IMG/VR virus record: IMGVR_UViG_3300024264_002221
Span: 18,696-82,695 of that record
Length of the DNA: 64,000 nucleotides
DNA from: a virus
Reading direction: 5' to 3' (one strand)
This document shows, in pieces, positions 37,501 to 44,623 of the stretch. The notes under the pieces were generated by a model. That model was not told the origin of the DNA, did not search any database, and worked only from the letters and a program-made list of their open reading frames with translations. The position numbers were made by a program, and so were the translations under genes. Position 1 is the first letter of the stretch. Every line of letters starts with the position of its first letter.

Positions 37501-38485
37501 TTGAGTTTCCGTCAGAAGATATTACTTTGTTACCGGCTGTTATTTGTATAGGTGCGTCTAATTCTATGTTACCCGTTCCTGAAGAACTTAATGTAATATC
37601 ACCATCAACTGTTTGTAGTGTGATAGTATCAGAACCCGTTTCTAATATTTTTATTGATTCACCACTATCTGTAGTGACTCTTAATTCAGTACCTGTAGTT
37701 GAGAGTACTTGTTGTCCATTTATATATAATGACCCTGATGAAAGATATAAATCTCTCCACTCCTTGTCGGGTGCACCTAAATCAATTGTATTTGTGATAC
37801 TAGGTATAATTGAAACATTAGTTATCAAACTGTCTGAGGATATCGACGCGGTTGCTGTTGTACTTGCAATCCGATCTAAACTTAGACCCGTAACCCCACT
37901 TGCGGGAACATTAATTAAACCACTACCATCTCCCCTAAAAGAACCAGTGAACGAACCCGATAATTGAGCTAACTCTTCATCACTGTCGTTAGTGGCCATT
38001 AACTTTAAACGACCATTATTTACTTTAAGAACTTTCTTGTTTGATCCGTGACCTAATTCAATTTCAGACGCAATTAATCTTTTTAAGGTGTTACCACTAT
38101 CGTGAAGTTGTACATCACCATCACTATTCTTAGTTATTTTTGTACCACCCAAATCAATAGTACTTCCCGCTAAATATATATCATTCCATCTTTTAGTATC
38201 GCTACCCAAATCATGAGTAAGTGTTCCTTGAGGTAACAATGATCCACTAATTGTTTGATCCCCAATGAATACATTACTTCCAGTAGTAGCTGCGGTATTT
38301 TTATAATCATTAAAACTTGATGTGAGTAAGTAGGAGGCGGCGTGTGATGCACTTATTGCATTATCAACACTTCCGTCAATCTGTGCAGTACCATAGATAG
38401 TTCCTTGTACTGTTAAATCCCCTTGTATTTCCGCCGATGCGGAGACGGATAGGGATCCTGTAATGTGTGGATCAAATATATTCAT
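28568..38485 (-). CDS. Giant repetitive tail fibre protein (3,305 aa)
   Basis: One uninterrupted frame of 9.9 kb. Order from the N-terminus: an attachment region with SGSL-type beta repeats (1-390); about 15 coiled-coil-like RLDSLETKTGSL repeats (about 390-1100) interrupted by a cupredoxin-like domain (about 487-590); a long beta-repeat shaft built from TTGATFNSGNGIITF...DGRY units and seven copies of an AYGWGDHS motif (about 1100-2950); and a C-terminal domain containing NVIVQVYDSNGDLFFPSAI. It has no S74 chaperone of its own. It is more than twice the length of T4 gp34. It is probably the long, host-binding fibre. The leader holds TATTTATC about 38 bases before the ATG. Confidence 0.92.
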   Translation of the reverse strand: MNIFDPHITGSLSVSASAEIQGDLTVQGTIYGTAQIDGSVDNAISASHAASYLLTSSFNDYKNTAATTGSNVFIGDQTISGSLLPQGTLTHDLGSDTKRWNDIYLAGSTIDLGGTKITKNSDGDVQLHDSGNTLKRLIASEIELGHGSNKKVLKVNNGRLKLMATNDSDEELAQLSGSFTGSFRGDGSGLINVPASGVTGLSLDRIASTTATASISSDSLITNVSIIPSITNTIDLGAPDKEWRDLYLSSGSLYINGQQVLSTTGTELRVTTDSGESIKILETGSDTITLQTVDGDITLSSSGTGNIELDAPIQITAGNKVISSDGNSIVFGNGLIVTGSIDLTGTVDGVDISLLKTDVDAILDSSDADKNSFAEIVGLINSVDTTNDEAFAAHYTASNNRFTSLETTSGSHDGRLDLLETFTGSVDGTMRSDFNTHTASNDSTNTTQNSRLSSLETKSGSLTTDIKSKLNTENVVSGSEFVLNSTSPITQYVDVTVTASGGVYYIDGVEQQIVSLAKGLVYRFDVSHSSNSGHPFRFSLTNNSQYTDGVTVNGTEGLSGAYVQIVVNQDTPQTLLYYCTNHNGMGNKVFVGGAGDTDSITEGTTNLYYTDDRVKTKLNTETVISSSIQVDITGTTNYNLVDGRLDSIESFTASIDDTYATDTDLTTLRGDLNTYTSSNDSTNITQNSRLGSLETTSGSHDGRLDSIESFTASIDDTYATDSDITNLRGDLNTYTSSNDSTNTSQNNRLGSLETKTGSLNTDISNLRGDLNTYTSSNETDKQNLSGRIDSLETKSGSLSGDISTLDGRVDSLEVVSGSQKTKLGEHKNRLDSLETKTGSLEGDISTLNGDISTLDSRVDSIETKTGSLSTDVSNLGNRVDALEEFTSSIDDTYATDTDVTTLRTDLNTYTSSNNTTNSNQDLRLVSLETESGSIRTTFNSYTSSNDSTNTTQNNRLNSIETTSGSHDGRLDSLETKTGSLNGDITGLDSRLDTIEGGLEFTGSNVTIKGDLLIKGTETRVDSTTVEIGDNIISLNGSGAQNAGIEVRDNTSPDLLSGSLIWDGQTNYWKGGQKGSEERLLDNTDLTTLDSRLDGIEAETGSYLTDYNNEYTTGATFNSGNGVITFKRNDGDTFTVDIDGRFLDTRAQVHSELYSTNGDANDYTEFGIYRNFASNGPISGHNTILHVSQTDGNYGFQLGGSTLVNGDGLYFRNFAGTNTITGSTWYHIATRDWVGDQNYLTDYNDEYTTGATFNSGNGVITFKRNDGDTFTVDIDGRYLTSYSETDTLDSVVARGNTTSRGITLGSGSPWAPLVINASAGESSANAGVAIALDGTDYSEYGYRFKANGSNYYQVLYDGSAINWKHYNSGYTTKMSLSNGGNLTATSFIKSGGTSSQFLKADGSVDSNTYLTQHPPIASPASSNNSGRTYIQDILLDGNGHVTGLTTATETVTDSGNDNYYVDGVEFNLSTGVFTASVNGSTNQTVDLDGRYVKLGGDTMTGTLTVPTVQMGNASFGRSGDQNHVHFVGTALIPNTSTTASNSNMGTSTYRWKGVYGGLGDFSGVVTASGGNSGNWNTAYGWGDHSTEGYITGYSEVDTLDSVTDRGATTSNIITVGGVNLNDGNSIIEEAAGNAFRFKTSTGYIDIGSKNSGWIHFEGNKPFYFGTSSTVFDGDVRPYTNNTRSLGSSSYRWSGIYANGGDSSQWNTAYGWGDHSTENYLKEYNDEYTTGATWNGGTGIVTFTRNDGDTYSVDISSALTEVTVTGGTYNDGNQTLTLTKSDGTTVEVTGFALDNTNNFTTGATFNTGNGIITGTRNGGDTWTVDIDGRYLPLDGGTISSSNTYSLKLENSSNGLGTGIEFSDNPGTGTQRAYITHYHGDGSSYGSGASIVLSTNQPTMTILADGKLMYKEGIYSKPATGTGAGTRKDTNWDTAYGWGDHSQVGYITGFTNTNEFTTGATFNTGNGIITFTRNNGGDTFNVDLDGRYALSSHNHDDRYFQDNKGSISLTGGNPFDDSKTETRVTGSGSYVINYTGASAHLFSSNVGGSASMFQIGAHYNGSDFYMRTRTDSSTWQTWKQLWHSGDFSSTNISQWNTAYGWGDHSVAGYTGDQDLSGYLLNTTDTFTGSLTVNGDIRGAGQHLILNAGESYAYATGQGNEYVYINAEQGLEVNSETGNWSGGWAARKTALLRGDLLRLDGEDLTKTNIQNFKTAYGWGDHSTEGYVKNDEYTTGATFNSGNGIITFTRNDGDTYTVDVDNRYLQLSGGSLSGNLNMTGTNPMIKFVPTGTNDVAGIRFNYTNNDGEMEFWTSDDYSEPFVWRAYDVGLDGTGNYQEWMKLYQKKLYIDGEELSKTNIQNFKTAYGWGDHNTAGYITGYTDTNEYTTGATFNGGSGTLEFTRNDGDTYSVSIASALIDVTVTGGTYNSGNQILTLTKSNGSTVDVSGFAVDTDVNWYTTSASFNTGNGIITGTHHGGTWTVAIDGRYGLKSLSENKTYTSGGNAVGSYLGGHYSAGGTEKPNSATFGSGKLKIAMLSNTNLGFGGSWNDVLWISAYNGGDVKGSHALVFDKYSTNVYVSDQSYDSASWGTGYQLWHTGHFQQSSINNWNTAYGWGDHSAAGYASGDFLLKSGGTMSGAINMNGSGINMVNGSISNVNHITIADPGPTEGIEWLGGNGFRIVESPNDLTTNSGGNLQFVKSSTRILTLGSNGQSEFTDKLTLTSSTSGSTIFDIQGTSGQLFSITDDLTGDLFAVSDSSGVPIFNVNASGAITIDPLGSLYVGNNKVINGSGNIEFDGPVTTSNQGRGIYWTGYDKEDTTDSSDTAHILHTSNSGGLSGSVIEIKSHNDATDGVNFVVNGNSAVRINGNIVVHAGNYTSYQQHPTITAATSSDNSGRTYIQDILLDGNGHVTGVTTATETVTDSGNDNDIDYISGATFDDATGVITGTGTGNAGFTVDIDGRYLTSESYTAHDNITAATSSNNSGRTYVQDILVDGNGHVTGITTATETVTDSGNDNYYVDGLSFDTSTGVLTASVNGATDQTVDLDGRYAYSSHDHNRITENSSITFGTGQFQWMDQSGAGGTGMNGEAPQNPNTDWHHQIIMNHANSAGYYVQMAFDFHDDQVWFQRMENGSLEGWREFIHSGNIGSQSVSYASTAGSADMIDGVAFRNTNSGAGIDADSLDSAGITYYTGGVTNFSGNATDGALYSQIYSSAWQHQIAGDYRSGRIAVRGKNSGTWQSWKKIPAVNVSTFSNVGTVTFTHGLGTDNVIVQVYDSNGDLFFPSAINSLNGVVVVKFETSRSGRVVVTG
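29690..35170 (-). repeat. In-gene array of beta repeats in the giant fibre
   Basis: Within the fibre gene a unit reading TTGATFNSGNGIITF, a charged DGDTY turn and VDIDGRY occurs about nine to eleven times. AYGWGDHS occurs seven times (near 30655, 31396, 31847, 32187, 32680, 33353 and 33746). Spacing is irregular, with different inserts between the copies, so this is a mosaic of recombining modules rather than a simple tandem repeat. Two more AYGWG units are in the S74 fibre near 63115 and 63566. Confidence 0.85.
35180..37340 (-). repeat. Coiled-coil heptad repeat block of the giant fibre
   Basis: About fifteen repeats of the type RLDSLETKTGSLxxDI and NTYTSSNDSTNTTQNNRL lie between the beta-rich ends of the protein. 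The regular Leu spacing implies a trimeric coiled coil. The DNA repeats are nearly identical in several places (for example the TYATD...LRGDLNTYTSSN unit), so length variation by slippage or recombination is likely. Confidence 0.8.
36710..37035 (-). other. Cupredoxin-like domain inside the giant fibre
   Basis: Residues about 487-590 read as a blue-copper-type beta sandwich. VTVTASGGVYYIDGVEQQ opens it, a His sits in SGHPFRFS (near residue 533), and LLYYCTNHNGMGN (near 575) offers Cys, His and Met in the order CxxHxxM. Such domains are frequent in marine phage virion proteins as I recall. Copper binding is unproven; the domain may serve as a carbohydrate- or protein-binding sandwich. Confidence 0.6.
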
Positions 38486-38576
38486 CTATATAAACGTTTT
38501 TCTTATTAGATAAATACTTTATAATTCAATAGTAATTTGGTTTTGGTAAGATTTATAACCACTAAATAAATTTTTT

Positions 38577-39350
38577 CTATATTAGGTCCCTATCGCTATT
38601 TGATTTTATTCCCATTTTATTAAGGTGGGGGATTATTACGGTATCTGTGAAATACTTATGGCCCGACTCTAATGGATGAATACCTGGGTTTTCGGAGTTA
38701 GGCATACCTGATGGGAAATTTTTGGATACGTATTCATAACAACCATCAACATTTAAGAAATTATTGAAATCTATTAATTCTAATAGGTAACTCACGTCTT
38801 CAGACTCTAAAATATTTTTAGGATATCTATTAAATATATCCATAAATGTCGTCATAAAGTATTTTATTCCTTTTTCCTTTAAGTACCATTGAACTAATAG
38901 TATGGAGTGTATTGTGTTAATTAACATACCAATATCGGAATGAAAATATTCGTAATATGATTTCATAAGTGGGTGTGGATTCTCTAAACCATCCCACCCT
39001 GGATTTATGAAATACCACTTTTTTTCTACAGCAACTTTAGTAGGGTTGTCAATATGACTAACATGTCCGTTATTACCCCAATTATCACTACTATAGTTAT
39101 TCTCACTATGAAAATCAAATCTATCAACACCACTCCACATAACCCCAACTAAAATATCCTCAGGTTTTGTGGTTTCTAATTCTTTATTTACTGCATAAAT
39201 TAGTTTTTTAGAAATTAGACCATTTCCTTGGGATGCCATACCAACATTATTAAGATTTTCTTTACGTATCTTTAAATGTTTTATTAAAAACTTAGGCCAA
39301 TTCCAATCTTCAAAAGTGAAACTACAGCCGGAGACAATTACTTTCTTCAT
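38577..39350 (-). CDS. SGNH/GDSL-like hydrolase
   Basis: The 257-residue protein starts KKVIVSGCSFTFEDWNW, in which Ser10 sits where the SGNH nucleophile belongs. VGMASQGNGLI supplies the Gly/Asn block (about 37-47), and GIHPLESGHKYF near the C-terminus the His. Related enzymes remove O-acetyl or other acyl groups from sugars. It ends the glycan cassette and overlaps the transferase upstream by 4 bases. A role as glycan O-acetyl esterase or transferase is inferred. Confidence 0.7.
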   Translation of the reverse strand: MKKVIVSGCSFTFEDWNWPKFLIKHLKIRKENLNNVGMASQGNGLISKKLIYAVNKELETTKPEDILVGVMWSGVDRFDFHSENNYSSDNWGNNGHVSHIDNPTKVAVEKKWYFINPGWDGLENPHPLMKSYYEYFHSDIGMLINTIHSILLVQWYLKEKGIKYFMTTFMDIFNRYPKNILESEDVSYLLELIDFNNFLNVDGCYEYVSKNFPSGMPNSENPGIHPLESGHKYFTDTVIIPHLNKMGIKSNSDRDLI

Positions 39351-40573
39351 ATGATATTTTTTTTACTTAAATCGAATTTAAAACCCGTTAATTCTGAATA
39401 TAATTTCTCACCTCCCGAAATAGACGGTAAATTGAGTTTTATATGTCTTGATTTAAAATATTTATGTATTTCTCTTATTTTGTCATCCCCAACCTCCATT
39501 CTCAATCTATGAATTACATAAACTTGCATAATATCGTACCATTTCATATAAGTTACATGGAAAAACCCGTTGAACTCTTGGTTTAGAAAATCCAAAATAT
39601 TTTCTCTATCTTTAATTGTTATTTTATCTATTTTTTTCTTTTTAGTTAGTTTACTATAATTCTTAATTTTAGATAATTTTGTTATCACCTCACCATCTCC
39701 GTAATTAAAATGTTTACCCTTAATGTTATGTAATCTAAATGGAAATTTAACGTCATTAATGTTGGGTACATTGTTATGTGCGTCTACTTGTATCGTTGGT
39801 ATGTCATTAAAAATAACATGATTATTTTTGTCCGATGATTTCCTATATTTTTTGTCACTTATTCTTAAGTTTGTGTGTAACATTAATTGTTCTATATAAC
39901 ATGACCCGTATTCTTCGTTATCAATATTACCACTATGTTTAATGTAATGATTTATTGTATCTCGACACACTTTAGAGAACGATTTATGGTCTTTAATATA
40001 AACGATGTTCATGTTTGGAATTGTTTCAAAAGACCCGTAAGAATCGAATAGGGTACTCCCATTTTCTTTTGAAAAAATTAGATCAAAGAATAGTTTTGAA
40101 TATGTTTTATTAATATAAAAGTAATTATTTTTATTCTTAATGTTTTCAGGATTTTTATAGGGTGGATTAGAGTAATATTTATAAAGTTCAGATATAAGTT
40201 CGTTCTTAGACAAATCTGACGGTGTGTGCATATCTATGTGACTGAACAGATAATTTTGATCATATGTATCAAATATTATTTTATTAAATAGTAGTGTGTC
40301 GGTATCAATATGTAGAAAAGATTCATTCATTGATTCGTACACTTTTAATTTGGGTATACTCCATGTATTTGAGTCCACTCTCTTCACTATTTTATCGTTC
40401 ACCTCATCATAAGGTAAACCTAAGTCAATAACTTGTCTGCATTCCTCAACGTCACCATAAAAAGTTATATTACCGTAATGTTTTTTTGCTAATATGGCAC
40501 TGAGATATTGTGTGTATAATAATTCTTTCCATATTATACCTATCTTATCCACATATGTATGTACAACCTTCAT
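39347..40573 (-). CDS. Putative GT-A glycosyltransferase (DUF6734-like)
   Basis: The 408-residue protein has SFLHIDTDTLLF with DTD at 90-92, a typical GT-A metal-binding triad. It starts with KVVHTYVDKIGIIWKELLYT. The C-terminal third is basic and helical, with KKKKIDKITIKDRENIL. The pattern resembles DUF6734, a glycosyltransferase-like family; the acceptor is unknown. It follows the 39-residue basic peptide gene with a one-base gap and overlaps the SGNH gene by 4 bases. Confidence 0.65.
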   Translation of the reverse strand: MKVVHTYVDKIGIIWKELLYTQYLSAILAKKHYGNITFYGDVEECRQVIDLGLPYDEVNDKIVKRVDSNTWSIPKLKVYESMNESFLHIDTDTLLFNKIIFDTYDQNYLFSHIDMHTPSDLSKNELISELYKYYSNPPYKNPENIKNKNNYFYINKTYSKLFFDLIFSKENGSTLFDSYGSFETIPNMNIVYIKDHKSFSKVCRDTINHYIKHSGNIDNEEYGSCYIEQLMLHTNLRISDKKYRKSSDKNNHVIFNDIPTIQVDAHNNVPNINDVKFPFRLHNIKGKHFNYGDGEVITKLSKIKNYSKLTKKKKIDKITIKDRENILDFLNQEFNGFFHVTYMKWYDIMQVYVIHRLRMEVGDDKIREIHKYFKSRHIKLNLPSISGGEKLYSELTGFKFDLSKKNII

Positions 40574-40574
40574 A

Positions 40575-40694
40575 TTAATGTTTGTAAAAAAATGGGTCTC
40601 TATCCTTCAACTTCTTCATTTTTTCCTTGAACCGTTTTTCTAATTTCTTTTTTTCTTTACGGTCTTTAAACCATCTAATTATTTTTCTAAACAT
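40575..40694 (-). CDS. 39-residue basic amphipathic peptide coupled to carbamoyltransferase
   Basis: ATG at 40694-40692 shares a base with the carbamoyltransferase stop (TAATG), and the frame ends with TAA at 40577-40575. The peptide begins MFRKIIRWFKDRKEKKK and ends LKDRDPFFYKH: a strongly basic amphipathic helix and a short RDPFFY tail. Small proteins (for example DUF5989/SxtJ) are known beside carbamoyltransferases in bacterial glycan clusters. The coupling here suggests a dedicated partner or membrane anchor for the enzyme. Function unproven. Confidence 0.7.
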   Translation of the reverse strand: MFRKIIRWFKDRKEKKKLEKRFKEKMKKLKDRDPFFYKH

Positions 40695-42355
40695 TATTTA
40701 AAAATTACAATATTATTTAAGACTAATACATCAATATCTGTTGAATCAAATGTTTCTAACGCATCTTTAGGGGTTAAAACCATAGTCTTATCTTTAATGT
40801 TGAATGACGTGTTTAATAGTATAGGGTACGATGTCAAATTCTCAAATTCCCTTAAAAGATTATGTATCTCATTATCTTGATAAACTGTTTGTACTCGTGC
40901 GGTACCATCAACATGAGTTGTGGAGACAAGAATGTCCCTATATTGGTCACGAACCTCAACAACCTGATTCATATATCTCAAATCGTCATTCATTATAAAA
41001 TATTCATGTTGTCTTTCTTTAGTCACCATAGGTGCAAAAGGTCTAAACCCTTCCCTCTTTTTTACCATTTTATTTATCCTATCCTTCATTTTAGGATTTG
41101 TTGGGTCAGCCAAAATTGATCTATTCCCTAATGCTCTCGCACCAAATTCAATTTCATTTCTAAACCAACCGACGACTTTACCTTTTCTAATTTGTTTGGC
41201 AACTATCCTATATATATTTTGGTTATTCAGATACATGGTTCTCCTATTACCCAAGTATTTCTTAGATTTTGAATTTACGGTATATGAAGGACCTAAAAAT
41301 GGGGTATTAGGTATCTTAACATTCGCCCCATTATTAATATAATAATTAATTACAGAACCTATAGAGGACCCCGCATCAGATGGTGCTGGTGGTACCCATA
41401 CCTTCCTAAATCCGGTGTTTCGATATATCTTACCATTTGCCAATCCATTATATGCACATCCACCACCCAAGCATAGATTACTTGTCTGATACTTTTTACC
41501 AACATAATCTAAAAGATCAAACAACACCTTTTCATATACATGTTGAACCGCATATGATAAGTCTTTATGTATTTTTTTTATTTTTTCATCGGGGGTCCTT
41601 GGTAACAAACCCAATAATTCAGATAAATCATAGTTGTACATAATCTTATCAGATTTATGCCAATTAAAATATTTTAAATTACATTTTATTTCTCCGTTTT
41701 CGAATTTTATTAATTCACTAACCTTCTCAACCAACTTTGTTTTATTCCCATAAGATGTTAATCCCATAACTTTATATTCTCCTTCATTGGGTTTAAACCC
41801 TAAGAAGGATGTCATTGCGGAATAAAATAAACCTAAAGAATGTGGGTAAGATGAAATGGTTTCAACATCTAAAACACCCCCATCATATTTAGATATGGTT
41901 GTTGTGTCGTATTCCCCAACACCATCGATAGAAACCACTGCGGAGGTTTTATAAGGAGAACTAAATGATGAATAATATAAGTGTGAATGATGATGTTTTG
42001 AGAAAAAGATATTATCAGAAATATTGGGTAGTAGTTTTTTTAACTCTCGTCTATTTCTATAAGATTCCCATACTCTTCTAATTGATAATAGGGGTTTGGT
42101 TAGTAATTGTTTTTTTGAATATTCTTTAACTCTTTGACTCTTCAATTCGACATCCTCATAAAAACAAACCACCTCCACATTTTCCTTTGTTAAAGAATAC
42201 TTTTTTGTAACATAATTTAGTACATTTTTAGGAAAACTATAGTCATGTTTTACTCCTGTGAATTTCTCTTCTTCACACGCGAATATTAATTTCCCGTCTT
42301 TAAATAAACATAAAGACGAGTCGTGATAATAACAAGATATCCCTATTGAAAACAT
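40694..42355 (-). CDS. Carbamoyltransferase (NodU/CmcH/TobZ family)
   Basis: These two-domain enzymes make carbamoyl-adenylate from carbamoyl phosphate and transfer the carbamoyl group to a hydroxyl of a sugar or antibiotic. The 553-residue length is typical. Motifs are YYHDSSLCLFKDG (9-21), EEEKFTGVKHD (28-38), the metal-binding HHHSH (120-124), SIDGVGEYDT (141-150), GGGCAYNG (296-303) and EFGARALGNRSILADP (402-417). It is the central enzyme of the minus-strand glycan cassette and is followed by a coupled micropeptide. Carbamoylation of a sugar on the virion or cell surface is likely. Confidence 0.93.
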   Translation of the reverse strand: MFSIGISCYYHDSSLCLFKDGKLIFACEEEKFTGVKHDYSFPKNVLNYVTKKYSLTKENVEVVCFYEDVELKSQRVKEYSKKQLLTKPLLSIRRVWESYRNRRELKKLLPNISDNIFFSKHHHSHLYYSSFSSPYKTSAVVSIDGVGEYDTTTISKYDGGVLDVETISSYPHSLGLFYSAMTSFLGFKPNEGEYKVMGLTSYGNKTKLVEKVSELIKFENGEIKCNLKYFNWHKSDKIMYNYDLSELLGLLPRTPDEKIKKIHKDLSYAVQHVYEKVLFDLLDYVGKKYQTSNLCLGGGCAYNGLANGKIYRNTGFRKVWVPPAPSDAGSSIGSVINYYINNGANVKIPNTPFLGPSYTVNSKSKKYLGNRRTMYLNNQNIYRIVAKQIRKGKVVGWFRNEIEFGARALGNRSILADPTNPKMKDRINKMVKKREGFRPFAPMVTKERQHEYFIMNDDLRYMNQVVEVRDQYRDILVSTTHVDGTARVQTVYQDNEIHNLLREFENLTSYPILLNTSFNIKDKTMVLTPKDALETFDSTDIDVLVLNNIVIFK

Positions 42356-42363
42356 ATGAATTT

Positions 42364-43542
42364 TTAATTTCTTTTTCTTGTATTTCCATAATGAATGACC
42401 TTAATTTTTTTATCCGTTTTAAAGGACCTCCATGGATCTAAAACCACCGAACCATCAGGGAAATCATAATCGTGGTGTTTACCCATATGACCCAACAAAT
42501 AGATTCCTTTTATTGGAGTCTCTAAATCATACTGTACTTTGTATTTACTACCGTACACGGATTCACAATAATGTCCGACTAAAATTGATGAGGACCCATC
42601 TAAGTACTCAACATCAGGTTTATATGATTGACCCAATATAATTATAGGTAGATTAAGACGGTTTGATTCAATCACCAATTTAGTTGCAATGTTTTTTGCT
42701 TGTACCTCTCTCGCTAACATAATTGCATCAAATAAGTCATATCCTAAATCCAATTCTTGAGCCATGTATCTTAATGCAATATTATCACGAGGATGACATC
42801 CTCCACCGTCTCCCATCCCTGCCTTCATATATGCAGGACCTAGTATTCTATATGTAGATCTTTCTAACGCCCCAGTAACTACGTCTACATTCATATTACC
42901 TGATTTCTCGGCAACATCTTGTATCATGTTAACCAGTGCAACTTTGGTTGAGATAAACGTGTTATAAAATATTTTAATTCCCTCAGCTTCGTCCCATGTA
43001 CCAAGTTCATACCTTGTACCTTCACTAATAAATGTTTTATAGAAGTCTAATAATAATTTTGCATCTCCCGTTTTAGAACCATCTTCTGTTCCAATGATAA
43101 TCATTTCAGGATTTACCATATCCCATTTTACCGTACCCATTGCAATTAGGTATGGGTTGTATATAAATCTACCATTCGGTATCAAGTCAATGAATTCTCT
43201 TCTGACGGTACCGGGTAAGACTGTCGATATTAAAACAATAAGTTGATCTTTAGAAACGTGTTTATTAACCTCGACCAACACTTCTTTTACTATGTTATAA
43301 TTAAAGTCTTTATTTTCTAAGTGTGATGTTGGGTATCTCCCGTCATAGTCTGGATGATGGGGTGTCGGTACCGCAATAAATATTAATTCCCTATTCTCAC
43401 AGGCCTCCTTAATTGTTGAGACCATTACAAAATTTTCGGGTTGTACCTCAGTTATGTCATATCCTATAACATCATGTTTCTCCGCCATTACCTCAGCCGC
43501 ATCTTTTCCGAGTTTACCAACCCCAATAAAACCTACTCTCAT
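42364..43542 (-). CDS. UDP-glucose/GDP-mannose dehydrogenase family
   Basis: This family oxidises the C6 alcohol of a nucleotide sugar to a uronic acid using two NAD. The NAD site is RVGFIGVGKLGKDAAEVMA (2-20) and a second landmark is IAVPTPHHPDYDGRYP (56-71). The active-site region reads AGMGDGGGCHPRDN with Cys249 and Asp253; the usual form is GFGGSCFPKD, so the loop is longer and unusual. The C-terminal domain has PIIILGQSYKPDVEYLDGSS. At 392 residues it is near the usual length. It may feed a uronic acid to the adjacent transferases. Confidence 0.85.
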   Translation of the reverse strand: MRVGFIGVGKLGKDAAEVMAEKHDVIGYDITEVQPENFVMVSTIKEACENRELIFIAVPTPHHPDYDGRYPTSHLENKDFNYNIVKEVLVEVNKHVSKDQLIVLISTVLPGTVRREFIDLIPNGRFIYNPYLIAMGTVKWDMVNPEMIIIGTEDGSKTGDAKLLLDFYKTFISEGTRYELGTWDEAEGIKIFYNTFISTKVALVNMIQDVAEKSGNMNVDVVTGALERSTYRILGPAYMKAGMGDGGGCHPRDNIALRYMAQELDLGYDLFDAIMLAREVQAKNIATKLVIESNRLNLPIIILGQSYKPDVEYLDGSSSILVGHYCESVYGSKYKVQYDLETPIKGIYLLGHMGKHHDYDFPDGSVVLDPWRSFKTDKKIKVIHYGNTRKRN

Positions 43543-43543
43543 A

Positions 43544-44623
43544 CTAAATTTTTTTAATTATTTTATTATAAATATTATCTAATGGTTTATCAAAAAATAA
43601 ACCTCTATTATGTTCTAACATCCATAAGTCTCGTTTAAATAAAGTATTTAAATCATCAATACTTAATTCGAGTACTTTTTTTACTGAATAAATAAAATGG
43701 TCAAACCTCTCTCGATCATCTTCTATAGTATCATACCCATAATCAATCCAATCGGCCAATAAAAAACCATATTCTCTTATATTTTTAACTAATCCACAGT
43801 AACCAAAAGGTAAGATAAAATGACCTTTAAGTAAAGGGTTCCAAGTCTTTTCGGTTATAGATTTTACTTGTTTGTCTTTATCTCGTATTAAGTATGTTAA
43901 TGTTTCCACATATATACTTAAAAATGAAGAATCGTAGTACCTATTGTGTATGGGGTTGAATGCTTCAAACTTTACTAAGTTTTCGTTATCGGGGGTTTCT
44001 TGAGGTTCTAACGATAAACCCCTATCAGGATCGTTTGTGTATCCATCCTCCAACTCTAAAACATATCTTAAAGATATTCTCTTATATATTCTATCATTGG
44101 GATTGTCCAATGAGGTTCTATTGGGGGAAAGAAATTTCTTAAGTGTCCCCACTTTCTTTATGTCGGATAGTTCAAACATTTTGTTAGAGGACTCTCCAAA
44201 AAATTCTGTGTTTTTTAAACCGTAACCCTCAAAATCGGTAAATGCACATTTTTGTCTATTCCATAAAAAGTCGTAAAATATATCTTCCTTCGTATTTAAG
44301 TTTGTATGAATGTGAAGTAGAGTTTTACCCTTTTCACTTAATAGTAATTTCATACGATTTAAATGGGGGATAACGCTGGTTTGTTCATGGACATGAAATA
44401 TATCTAAATGAAGTACATATTTTATGTTTGCATACTCTAATATCTTATCAACTTGTTGTTGGTATATACCGTGATCGCATAGTATCGCAACACTATCACA
44501 CTCATAGATATCGTTAACAAGTTTAAATTTATTATTTTCTATTATGAAGGGAGCCGCATGTAAGTGACTAATAAATCTAAGTTTATCTAACTCATTTATC
44601 CCATCATTCACATATAAGTTCAT
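43544..44623 (-). CDS. Putative glycosyltransferase, TEKTW-type, copy 1
   Basis: The 359-residue protein is not recognised by its N-terminal half. Its C-terminal part has SITEKTWNPLLKGHFILPFG, then a Gly/Phe stretch and WIDYGYDTIEDD, a pattern shared with the next two genes. It resembles the donor-site end of GT-B enzymes (EKxxxPxxxGxPFI). It has no signal peptide. It overlaps the next gene by 20 bases. Function is inferred from the cassette. Confidence 0.6.
   Translation of the reverse strand: MNLYVNDGINELDKLRFISHLHAAPFIIENNKFKLVNDIYECDSVAILCDHGIYQQQVDKILEYANIKYVLHLDIFHVHEQTSVIPHLNRMKLLLSEKGKTLLHIHTNLNTKEDIFYDFLWNRQKCAFTDFEGYGLKNTEFFGESSNKMFELSDIKKVGTLKKFLSPNRTSLDNPNDRIYKRISLRYVLELEDGYTNDPDRGLSLEPQETPDNENLVKFEAFNPIHNRYYDSSFLSIYVETLTYLIRDKDKQVKSITEKTWNPLLKGHFILPFGYCGLVKNIREYGFLLADWIDYGYDTIEDDRERFDHFIYSVKKVLELSIDDLNTLFKRDLWMLEHNRGLFFDKPLDNIYNKIIKKI

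Noticed and set aside
37329-37967. Long plus-strand frames antisense to the giant fibre (for example 212 residues here)
   Set aside because: They mirror the repeats of the fibre gene, have low-complexity Ser/Leu/Pro/Val translations and no leader. They arise from Ser/Thr-rich codons read backwards.
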